Shown here piece after piece: positions 57,716-64,000 of a stretch of DNA of 64,000 nt; position 1 is the first letter of the stretch, and each line of letters starts with the position of its first letter. The notes under the pieces are model-generated. The model was not told the DNA's origin. It ran no database searches and saw nothing but the letters and a program-made list of their open reading frames with translations. The DNA lies in the NCBI GenBank assembly GCA_031548875.1, contig JAVBQQ010000004.1, positions 4,220 through 68,219 on the forward strand, given 5' to 3'. The translations under genes were made by a program, and so were the position numbers. The stretch is from JAAYCI01 sp031548875. GTDB lineage: Bacteria > Bacillota > Clostridia > Oscillospirales > Ruminococcaceae.

Positions 57716-58138
57716 TTATATACCGTCCTGCGGCGGTGCGTCGTCTCCCGCCCGCTCCGCAGAGGGGGGAGGGGAGGAGGGGGCGCCCACCTCGGCGGCC
57801 AGTTCCTCCTCCTCGCGTTTTTGCAACGCGATGGATTGGGCGAGGTCGGCGATCTGGCGGTTCATGGCCGAGAGCTTGACGGTAGTGGTGAACAGCTTGA
57901 TGATGAGGATGAAGATGATGACGACGAAAACGAGGTTGGAGGGCGACTGGAAGCCCAGCTTGCGTGAGACCCAGCTGACGGCGTCGGGAAAGACGCCCAT
58001 GAGCAGCAGCAGCAGACTGAACAGCGCCCACGAGATGGCGTAGGGGATCTGCATGCGGCTCTTGCGTATCTGCGCCAAAAAGAAGAGAAGCGTGAACACC
58101 GAGCAGACGAGCAGGACGAGACGCAGTTCAATGCTCAT
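57716..58138 (-). CDS. DUF2304 membrane protein
   Basis: This 140-aa protein has three hydrophobic helices (about residues 4-22, 32-52 and 66-86). The core between them (QIRKSRMQIPYAISWALFSLLLLLMGVFPDA) fits DUF2304, which accompanies GT2 glycosyltransferases of the polyprenyl-phosphate sugar type. The tail after residue 90 is a coiled, Glu/Pro-rich cytoplasmic extension. ATG 58138 follows GGAGGG and overlaps the GT2 gene by 11 nt. It probably helps anchor or assist the glycosyltransferase at the membrane. Confidence 0.85.
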   Translation of the reverse strand: MSIELRLVLLVCSVFTLLFFLAQIRKSRMQIPYAISWALFSLLLLLMGVFPDAVSWVSRKLGFQSPSNLVFVVIIFILIIKLFTTTVKLSAMNRQIADLAQSIALQKREEEELAAEVGAPSSPPPSAERAGDDAPPQDGI

Positions 58139-58973
58139 GGCCTTGCCCTCCTTCGCCGGGAGTTGGGGCGGCGGCCCGCTGACTGTTCGAGCCGCTGCCC
58201 TTTGCACCGCCGCTCTCAAACAGTTGCTGCACACCTGTTTGCCCAGCAACTGCGCACGAGCCGGCGGTCTGTGCCGGGGCGTCGGTGAAACGCCCTCCGC
58301 GGAAGCCCTGCACCATCAGGATGGAAACGCTCATCTGCAGCATGTATTTGATGGAACTGAGCGTGGTGAGATAGCTCTGGCCCGTCTCCCGCTCGCCCAT
58401 CTCCACCTGGATCTCGGCCGCGCGGGCGCCCTTGCGCACCAGGTAGCTGATCGTGTCCGGCTCGGGCGGATGGTTGATCTCCTTGGCAAACTCGCGGATG
58501 ATGCGCCGGGAGTACATGCGCAAGCCGCTGGTAGGGTCGGTGAGCCATTTGCGGGTGGTGAGCCGGATGGACCAGGAGATGAACCGGCTGCCCAGCATGC
58601 GGGGGGTGAACGGCTTCTTTTCCGTGACAAACCGGCTGCCGATGACGATGTCGTACCCTTCGGCCAGCTTTTCCAGCATGGGTGCGATGCTCTCGGGCAG
58701 GTGCTGGCCGTCCGCGTCGAACTGGACGGCGGCGTCGTAGCCCTTGTTCCAGGCATATTTCATGCCCGCGCCCACAGCGTCCGCCAGGCCCAGGTTGATG
58801 GGAAGGTCCAGCAGAGGCACGGAAAGCCCCCGGCAGATGGAGACCGTTTCGTCCGTGCTGCCATCATTCACCACCACCAGGTCGAACTGGGGGCAGGTGT
58901 GGCGCAGGCCGACGATCACCTGCCGTATGGAGCCCGCCTCGTTGTGGGCGGGGATGATGACGAGGAGTTTCAC
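58128..58973 (-). CDS. Glycosyltransferase family 2 (polyprenyl-phosphate sugar synthase-like)
   Basis: This 281-aa GT2 enzyme resembles dolichyl-phosphate-mannose synthase. It has a nucleotide-sugar fold VIIPAHNEAGSI, VVNDGSTDET, the DXD-type FDADGQHLPES and GSRFVTEKK. It lacks C-terminal membrane helices; the adjacent DUF2304 protein may supply the membrane anchor. The start is GTG 58973, the residue before the first beta strand, although its ribosome site is weak. It probably transfers a sugar from a nucleotide donor to undecaprenyl phosphate for cell-envelope glycans. Confidence 0.88.
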   Translation of the reverse strand: MKLLVIIPAHNEAGSIRQVIVGLRHTCPQFDLVVVNDGSTDETVSICRGLSVPLLDLPINLGLADAVGAGMKYAWNKGYDAAVQFDADGQHLPESIAPMLEKLAEGYDIVIGSRFVTEKKPFTPRMLGSRFISWSIRLTTRKWLTDPTSGLRMYSRRIIREFAKEINHPPEPDTISYLVRKGARAAEIQVEMGERETGQSYLTTLSSIKYMLQMSVSILMVQGFRGGRFTDAPAQTAGSCAVAGQTGVQQLFESGGAKGSGSNSQRAAAPTPGEGGQGHEH

Positions 58974-59069
58974 CGGTGTGTTCGTTCCTTTCTGTGCGCG
59001 GCGGGAAGGTGGCGGAGTATTGTGAGCCGAAGGCACGTGGGCGCGGGGCTTGCCCGCGGCCAGCATGGA

Positions 59070-60236
59070 TCAGTTTGCACTGTCCGTCCAGGGCAGCGCG
59101 GACAGCTGCTCCCACAGGGCGCTGTAGCTGAAAGAGGCGAGCACCCGCTCTTGCAGGCGGGTGGCTACCTGTGCGCGGCGGCCGGGGTCCGCCAGGGCGT
59201 CTTCCAGCGCGCGCAGCAATGTTCCGGGGCGGTTGTCGGGCAGCAGCGCGCCGTATTCGCCGCCCGGCGGCAGCACCTCGCGGATGCCACCCCTGTTCGT
59301 AGCGATGGCATACACCCCGCAGGCAGCGGCCTCCAGCAGCGAGGAGGGCAGGCCCTCGTTCATATCGGTGGGCAGGCAGAAGACGTCCGCGCAGCCCAGC
59401 AGGGCGACTACTTCTGCAAAGGGTAGGCGGCCCAGACAGCGGATGTGCGGGTCTCCGTCCCGGGCGAGTGTTTGCTCCAGCGCGCCCTCGCCGGCCAGCA
59501 GCAGGCAGAGGGGGTCTTCGTGGGAACGGTTGTACTCTTGCACCGCCTGCACCAGCTGTGGCACGCCCTTTGCAGGCATTAGCCGCCCTGTGTAAACAAT
59601 GAGATGGCCGTTTGGCGGCAGGCCGGCTTCGCGGCGGTAGTCCCGCCCGGGCTTTGACTGCGCGTCGCGGATGGCGTCCGCCGAGACGGCGTTGTGCAGC
59701 ACCCCCAGCGGACGGACACCGTGCGCGTCCAGCCAGGCGGCGGCGCTTTCAGACACGGCGTATACGCTGGGGCAGAGGGCGAGGATGCGCTTGCGCAGGC
59801 CGGCCGTGTAAACGGACAGCCCGGCGTTGACAAGGAGATTGGCGGTAGTGGTGTAGGCGTGGCCGTGCTCGATGAGGATGGCCGGCAGGCCCTGCTGCTT
59901 GGCAAAGCGGGCGCCCAGCAGGCTGAGCGTGTACAGCCGCGTCTGCAGGATGACGCGCTCCGGCTTTAGGGCGGCCACACGCGCCATCAGCGCTTTTGTG
60001 CGGGCGTTTCGCCGCACGAAGGGCAGTTTGCCCCCGGCGGGCAGAAAGGAAGGCAGGCGCACCACCTGCACGCCGTTTGGCTGGGCCTCCCATTCGGGCA
60101 GGCCGGGCAGCGCGCTGGTTACGACAATGGCCGCATCGCCTCGGCGGGCCATCTGGTCGGCCAGGTAGTAGGTGTGGTTCTCCACCCCGCCTACGGTGGG
60201 GCGGTATTGGGCGCTGAAGATACAGTATACGGCCAT
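59070..60236 (-). CDS. Glycosyltransferase family 4
   Basis: This 388-aa GT-B enzyme has an N-terminal acceptor domain (FSAQYRPTVGGVENHTYYLADQ) and a C-terminal donor domain with LIVYTGRLMPAKGVPQL, CLGRLPFAEVVALLGCADVF and the EX7E-type motif NEGLPSSLLEAAACG. It has no signal or membrane helix and would act at the cytoplasmic face. It lies between a GT2 gene and a large DUF2142 membrane protein in the same orientation, consistent with assembly of an envelope polysaccharide or glycolipid. The donor and acceptor sugars are not determinable. Confidence 0.92.
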   Translation of the reverse strand: MAVYCIFSAQYRPTVGGVENHTYYLADQMARRGDAAIVVTSALPGLPEWEAQPNGVQVVRLPSFLPAGGKLPFVRRNARTKALMARVAALKPERVILQTRLYTLSLLGARFAKQQGLPAILIEHGHAYTTTANLLVNAGLSVYTAGLRKRILALCPSVYAVSESAAAWLDAHGVRPLGVLHNAVSADAIRDAQSKPGRDYRREAGLPPNGHLIVYTGRLMPAKGVPQLVQAVQEYNRSHEDPLCLLLAGEGALEQTLARDGDPHIRCLGRLPFAEVVALLGCADVFCLPTDMNEGLPSSLLEAAACGVYAIATNRGGIREVLPPGGEYGALLPDNRPGTLLRALEDALADPGRRAQVATRLQERVLASFSYSALWEQLSALPWTDSAN

Positions 60237-60257
60237 GTTACCTCGGCAAAGCTCCTT

Positions 60258-62252
60258 TTATACCGTGACCTGGTTGTGGATGGTTTGCAAGAATACGTAC
60301 AATATGCTGAACACGTCGACGCAGCCCATGCTGTACAGCAGCAGACGGTCGTTTTCCCGCTTCTTGCGCAGCAGGCCGTGGGCCAGCAGCACAAGCAGCG
60401 GCAGCACCGGGATGAGGTAGCGCGCCTGTAGCCCGGCGATGAGATAGCTGCCCACCGGCGTCCAGGTGAGGGCGGCCAGCAGCACAAGCAGGTAGCACAG
60501 GACGGCAATGGCGGCCATCCAACCCTTCTGCCAGCGCGCCACGGTGAGGTGGGATTCCTCCTGCGCGGGGAAGACGCTGAGCAGCAGCAGAGCGGCGATG
60601 ACGAAGTGCAGCCATTCCGGCATGCCCAGGATGAGCGGGAACTCCGCGGCGCGCAGGGGCAGGCCCAGCTGGTCCACAAAAGAGGCGAGGAACATGCGGG
60701 CGAATTCGCGCGGGTGGCGGAAGACGCCGGAGAAGCCGTACATCTCAGTGCCGTCTGAGTAGCGCGCGCCGGACGTGAGACCGGAGAGGACGCTCTGCCC
60801 CACCAGCAGGCCCAGAAGGGCTACGGCGCCCACGATGAGGAGGATGCAGAAGACCCGCTTGACCACCGGCCGGGGCCAGCGCGCCTTGGGGATAATGAGC
60901 GGCAGCAGCACCAGCGGCAGGTAGGCGTATTTCATGGGTACCAACAACAGCGCCAGCACAGCCAGGGCGATGATGTCGAAAACACGCATCCTTGACCTGC
61001 CAAACGCAAGGTGCAGCACCCAGGCGATGAACAAGAAGCTCAGTGCGTTCACGGGCACGTCGTACAAAAAGCTGCCCCCGCTGGCCAGCAGGAAGGGGAA
61101 CAGCCCCAGCATGGCGAACAGCGCCTTGAAGGGCACCATGCGGACGGCGAGCCAGACGAGCGCGACGAACAGCGCCAGCTGGAACAGGCAGCCGAGGTAC
61201 AGCGTGGGCACCTGGCCCAGGCCCAAAACCCGCCCCAGCGTAACGCCCAGAGCCGGTACGATGTACTGGGTGGGTTGGCCGTAGATGTAGAATACGGGAT
61301 CCACATCGGTTTGGGAAGCATCCGCCCTGTCGAACAGGTGGGCCCACACATGGTAGTACTGGTCCCGCGTGGGGGCCAGGTGCTTGAAGCCGGTCATCTC
61401 GTCCTCCGCCCGGCGCACAAGGCCGCCGGCGCCGGGGGTCTGGTCGCCGGTGAGCTGGGCGGAGTAATAGAGGGTGTTTTTGATGTGGCCCTCTTCGTCA
61501 TACATGGAGTAGGGCGGGAAGACGAACATGAACAGGATGCCCAGAACGGCGGCCGCCAGCAGGAAGACATGGTGCAACTGGGCTTTTACGGCAAACAGCA
61601 GCCACCACAATGCGGCCAATAGCAAAACGAGGGGGATGGCGATCCACCAATAGTATGTGGTGAGGAACCCGGAGGTGGTGTAATAGCCCAGCATGAGGCT
61701 GCCGCCCGGTTCCTCGCCGTCCACGGTGAGGGAGGGGCCGTCGGAGGCGAGCCAGAGGCAGAGGGTGGCGTCGTCCGCCACGCCGTCCACCCACAGTTGA
61801 AGGAGAAGCGGGTCGTCGCCTGCCGGCAGGTGGGAGGAGAGGGGCAGCGGGAGCCACATGCCATCCTGTGCCTTTGGGAAGGTCTGCTCCATGGTGAGCA
61901 GTTCCTGCCCGGTCTGCGCGTCGAGCAGCCGCCCGTGCAGGACGACCGTCTCGTCTGTGATGCTTTGCAAAAACAACCGCGGGCCGATGCCGTCCATCGC
62001 ATCGTACGAGGAGATCTCCTGCTCGAGCAGCTGGCCGTTTTTGATGGGGTCGGAGGGATATTCCGCCCCGGCACCGGTAGTGCCCGTTTGCGAGAGCTGT
62101 AGTGTCATGGGATAGACAGCCAGCTGGTACACAAAAAAAGCCACGAGCAACCCCGCGGCCAGGATGGCCAGCGGGACGATGGTCTTGTGGTGTTTGTGCA
62201 GCCACGTTTGGCTGTGCGTTTCCTGCGCCTGGCGGTTTCTATAGACGCTCAA
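60258..62252 (-). CDS. DUF2142 polytopic membrane protein (GT-C-like)
   Basis: This roughly 664-aa protein has an N-terminal transmembrane helix (IVPLAILAAGLLVAFFVYQL), a soluble extracellular domain of about 150 residues, then about 10 helices. The segment FPPYSMYDEEGHIKNTLYYSAQ at the first main loop is typical of DUF2142, a GT-C-like family whose Asp/Glu pair in the first loop is thought to be catalytic. TTG 62252 is chosen because GGGAGGG and AGGA lie upstream; a TTG at 62279 has no site, so the exact start is uncertain. It probably transfers lipid-linked sugars outside the membrane, with the neighbouring GT2/DUF2304 supplying them. Confidence 0.82.
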   Translation of the reverse strand: MSVYRNRQAQETHSQTWLHKHHKTIVPLAILAAGLLVAFFVYQLAVYPMTLQLSQTGTTGAGAEYPSDPIKNGQLLEQEISSYDAMDGIGPRLFLQSITDETVVLHGRLLDAQTGQELLTMEQTFPKAQDGMWLPLPLSSHLPAGDDPLLLQLWVDGVADDATLCLWLASDGPSLTVDGEEPGGSLMLGYYTTSGFLTTYYWWIAIPLVLLLAALWWLLFAVKAQLHHVFLLAAAVLGILFMFVFPPYSMYDEEGHIKNTLYYSAQLTGDQTPGAGGLVRRAEDEMTGFKHLAPTRDQYYHVWAHLFDRADASQTDVDPVFYIYGQPTQYIVPALGVTLGRVLGLGQVPTLYLGCLFQLALFVALVWLAVRMVPFKALFAMLGLFPFLLASGGSFLYDVPVNALSFLFIAWVLHLAFGRSRMRVFDIIALAVLALLLVPMKYAYLPLVLLPLIIPKARWPRPVVKRVFCILLIVGAVALLGLLVGQSVLSGLTSGARYSDGTEMYGFSGVFRHPREFARMFLASFVDQLGLPLRAAEFPLILGMPEWLHFVIAALLLLSVFPAQEESHLTVARWQKGWMAAIAVLCYLLVLLAALTWTPVGSYLIAGLQARYLIPVLPLLVLLAHGLLRKKRENDRLLLYSMGCVDVFSILYVFLQTIHNQVTV

Positions 62253-62429
62253 TCCTGCCTGATCCCTCCCAAGGGGCAAACATATACACTAATAATGTGT
62301 AAGTATAGCATACAGACGTGTCCAAAGGCAACCAATGGCAGCTCTTTTGGCGTCTGGCCGCGCCGGGCGGATTGCCAAACGGCGCGGTTTCGGTTATACT
62401 AAAGTATCTCTTGGCGAGGGGGTACGAAT

Positions 62430-63329
62430 ATGGAGAAGCAACTGTTCACGAATGCGCAGATACTGGCCTGGTTGCAATATTATGCAGAACATGCCCAGGT
62501 GGACCTGGAGCGCGTGCGGATACTGGATATCACCCGCAAGAACAAGAATTTGATACCGATGGTGGAATCGCACGCGGCGGTGCTGGCCTTTACAGAGGCC
62601 GGCCACCAGGACATCTTCTACCGCATGTGGGACGCCGGCCTGGGCGAGTGTACCGTGTGGTACAACGAGGGGTCCGAGCCGTCCGGGCCCATCAAGTGCA
62701 ACAAGCTGCGCGAGATGATCGACCGGGGCATCAACGCGTCGGCCGGCATGCTCATCCTGAACCCCAACGCCCGCAGCACTTACAAGATCGGCATGAACAA
62801 CAGCAGCTTCTCGCGCGGCTCCATCGACTATGTGGGCAGCGAGATACGGGCGGTGATCCTAAACAAGATGCACCTTGCACTGGACGACACCGTCTGCGTC
62901 ATCAGCGGGGAGAGCATCGCCGTGGAGTCGGCCATCATCGCCAGCGAGGGCGCGGTCGTCGCCGTGGAGTACAACCAGGGCGACCGCGACACGATGGAGG
63001 AGAACATCCAAAAGTTCGGGCTGAACAACATCACCATCATCGACCATGTGGACGACGGGACGATGGCCGGGCTGCCGGTGCCGTCCCTGGCGTTCCTGGT
63101 GGCGTCGGCCAGCATGGAGCAGGAGATACAGTGCCTCTTGCGGTGTAACCCGCACATGGCGTTCGTCATCTACACGCTGGACTTCCGCTGCGCCGCTGGC
63201 CTGCCCGCCCTGTTCGAGCAGTACGGCATCGGCGGCTGCGAGGTGGTGCAGCTTTCGGTGGCCAAGCTGACGGCGAAAAACACCTTCGCGGCCGAGCCGG
63301 CGCCCTGGCTGGTAAGCGGGCAGGCATGA
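62430..63329 (+). CDS. CbiT-like SAM-dependent methyltransferase (corrinoid-biosynthesis-type fold)
   Basis: This 299-aa protein has two parts. The N-terminal half (to about residue 130) is unfamiliar and contains NPNARSTYKIGMNNSSFSRG. The C-terminal half resembles precorrin-8 decarboxylase/C15-methyltransferase CbiT: VCVISGESIAVESAIIASEG, AVEYNQGDRDTMEENIQKFG and NITIIDHVDDG, with the usual glycine-rich SAM loop altered to SGES. No other cobalamin gene is nearby, so it may be a repurposed paralog. The start is ATG with GGGGGT upstream. Confidence 0.65.
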   Translation: MEKQLFTNAQILAWLQYYAEHAQVDLERVRILDITRKNKNLIPMVESHAAVLAFTEAGHQDIFYRMWDAGLGECTVWYNEGSEPSGPIKCNKLREMIDRGINASAGMLILNPNARSTYKIGMNNSSFSRGSIDYVGSEIRAVILNKMHLALDDTVCVISGESIAVESAIIASEGAVVAVEYNQGDRDTMEENIQKFGLNNITIIDHVDDGTMAGLPVPSLAFLVASASMEQEIQCLLRCNPHMAFVIYTLDFRCAAGLPALFEQYGIGGCEVVQLSVAKLTAKNTFAAEPAPWLVSGQA

Positions 63330-63392
63330 GTTGACAGCGTAGATGCCAGCAGCAGAAGTAAGCAGTGCTTATTCACATTCGCGAAGCGGGGA

Positions 63393-63421
63393 TTGACTTT
63401 TTGCCCCTGTTTTGTTACCAT
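63393..63421 (+). promoter_or_regulatory. Promoter of the T-box-controlled operon
   Basis: A -35 TTGACT (63393-63398) and a -10 TACCAT (63416-63421) are spaced by 17 nt; a TATAAT at 63426-63431 is an alternative -10. It is followed by the T-box leader. Confidence 0.6.
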
Positions 63422-63454
63422 ACTTTATAATTTCATTTAATGATTATAACACAT

Positions 63455-63704
63455 GCAAAGACGATGATGGAGACAGGCGGGTCCGGCTGAAGGTTGTAGA
63501 GAGCCAGCGGGTGGTGGAAGCTGGTACCGACAGGCTGTGCGCGCATCCCTCCGGAGTTGCAGCCCGAAACACTCTGGATGGAGTAGGCGCTGACGGCATT
63601 CCCCGTTACAGGAAGCGCATATCGTGGGTATGCAGGGTATTGGGTGGTACAGCGAAAGAGCGCGCAGGCTTTCGTCCCTTTACGGGGCGGGAGCCTGCTT
63701 TTTT
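63455..63704 (+). ncRNA. T-box riboswitch leader with terminator
   Basis: Stem I is marked by the AGAGAGCC kink-turn motif (63498-63505) and the CCAGC/GCTGG distal stem (63504-63524) around a GGTGG-containing loop. The specifier region is CCGAAACACTCTGG (about 63565-63577), followed by the AGTAGG...GACGGCATTCCCCGT Stem II/III element. The T-box is TGGGTGGTACAGCG (63641-63654). The terminator pairs GCAGGCT (63664-63670) with AGCCTGC (63692-63698), with inner CGTCCC/GGGGCG, then six T. Binding of an uncharged tRNA would form the antiterminator. I cannot fix the specifier codon with confidence (ACT, CTC or TGG are readable). Confidence 0.85.
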
Positions 63705-63752
63705 GAGGGTGTGCGCGGCACGCCCGGCGAAAGACAGGGGAGGATGAGTACG

Positions 63753-64000
63753 ATGGCACAGAACATGGTGGAGATACGGTGGCACGGCAGGGGCGGGCAG
63801 GGCGCCAAAACGGCATGCCTGCTACTGGCCGACGCGGCGTTTGCCGCGGGCAAATATGTACAGGGCTTTCCCGAGTACGGGCCCGAACGCATGGGCGCGC
63901 CTATCACGGCGTACAACCGCATCAGTGACGAACCCTGCACCATCCATTCGAACATACACCGGCCGGACTATGTGGTGGTGGTTGACGAATCGCTGCTGCA
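63753..64000 (+). CDS. 2-oxoacid:ferredoxin oxidoreductase, gamma subunit (partial)
   Basis: The first 82 residues are visible before the right edge. MVEIRWHGRGGQGAKTA is the gamma-subunit signature of pyruvate-, ketoisovalerate- or indolepyruvate-type ferredoxin oxidoreductases, followed by VQGFPEYGPERMGAPITAYNR and DYVVVVDESL. ATG 63753 is preferred (GGGGAGG 9 nt upstream); an ATG at 63744 abuts that site. The gamma subunit contacts the TPP/Fe-S subunits, and the complex oxidises 2-oxoacids to acyl-CoA with ferredoxin reduction. The T-box leader links expression to an amino acid, suggesting a branched-chain or aromatic 2-oxoacid. Confidence 0.9.
   Translation, partial: MAQNMVEIRWHGRGGQGAKTACLLLADAAFAAGKYVQGFPEYGPERMGAPITAYNRISDEPCTIHSNIHRPDYVVVVDESLL

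Noticed and set aside
1..64000. CRISPR arrays, tRNA or rRNA genes, insertion sequences
   Set aside because: No regularly spaced direct repeats, no cloverleaf or rRNA-like stretches and no transposase-like proteins were seen. Subtle or degenerate copies could be missed by eye.

Overview
The window looks like a chromosome segment of a GC-rich anaerobic gut-type Firmicute, probably Oscillospiraceae or a close relative (Flavonifractor/Lawsonibacter-like). The support is strong AGGAGG-type ribosome binding sites, a T-box leader, a DUF6323/DUF6179 pair, a Bce-type peptide-resistance module, split transketolase subunits and many oxygen-sensitive Fe-S, radical-SAM and molybdenum enzymes. I saw no rRNA, tRNA, CRISPR array, complete prophage or insertion sequence. 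Assignments rest on reading the sequence and on remembered family features; no search was run.

Layout. (1) 0-3.1 kb is visibly AT-richer than the rest. It holds a Phd/YefM antitoxin cut by the edge, small mobile-element-like ORFs, an XRE regulator and an OLD-family ATPase/TOPRIM nuclease, and looks like an acquired defence or mobile remnant. (2) 3.4-20 kb is a catabolic island, nearly all on the minus strand. It has a BMP/PnrA-type ABC importer, an alcohol dehydrogenase, an orphan glycyl-radical-enzyme activase, four VOC proteins, and paralogous pairs of LVIVD propeller, LysR regulator and unusual Old-Yellow-Enzyme-like reductase. (3) 20.3-23.4 kb has the DUF6179/DUF6323 pair and a URO-D-like protein with a 49-aa partner. 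(4) 23.7-28.4 kb is a BceRSAB-like two-component system plus ABC transporter. (5) 28.6-33.2 kb has an IclR regulator divergent from a two-subunit molybdoenzyme resembling pyrogallol-phloroglucinol transhydroxylase, with a probable IclR operator in the leader. (6) 33.4-44.2 kb is a single-strand island: an aldehyde-oxidoreductase-type Mo/[2Fe-2S] hydroxylase, a large flavin/Fe-S oxidoreductase, and a block of accessory genes (small redox protein, C_GCAxxG protein, radical SAM TrsS-like, methyltransferase TrsM-like, PaaK-like ligase, XdhC). It matches the poorly understood gene set I remember from Desulfovibrio vulgaris as DVU_1551-1559. (7) 44.3-57.6 kb is a sugar or polyol module: a ribose-type ABC importer with two paralogous binding proteins, two SDRs, a zinc dehydrogenase, a split transketolase, an AraC regulator and a second URO-D-like plus small-protein pair. 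(8) 57.7-62.3 kb encodes envelope glycan functions (DUF2304, GT2, GT4, DUF2142). (9) 62.4-64 kb has a CbiT-like methyltransferase and a T-box-controlled 2-oxoacid:ferredoxin oxidoreductase gamma subunit cut by the edge.

The modules read as uptake and anaerobic breakdown of plant-derived or aromatic compounds and sugars. The importers bring in substrates; the OYE-like, VOC, molybdenum and glycyl-radical systems carry out reductive or dehydroxylating chemistry; the transketolase and dehydrogenases handle sugar fragments. The most promising under-described items are the Mo-hydroxylase accessory island, the repeated URO-D-like/small-protein pair, and the duplicated OYE/VOC/LVIVD/LysR cassette, whose OYE paralogs both lack the canonical substrate-binding histidine pair.
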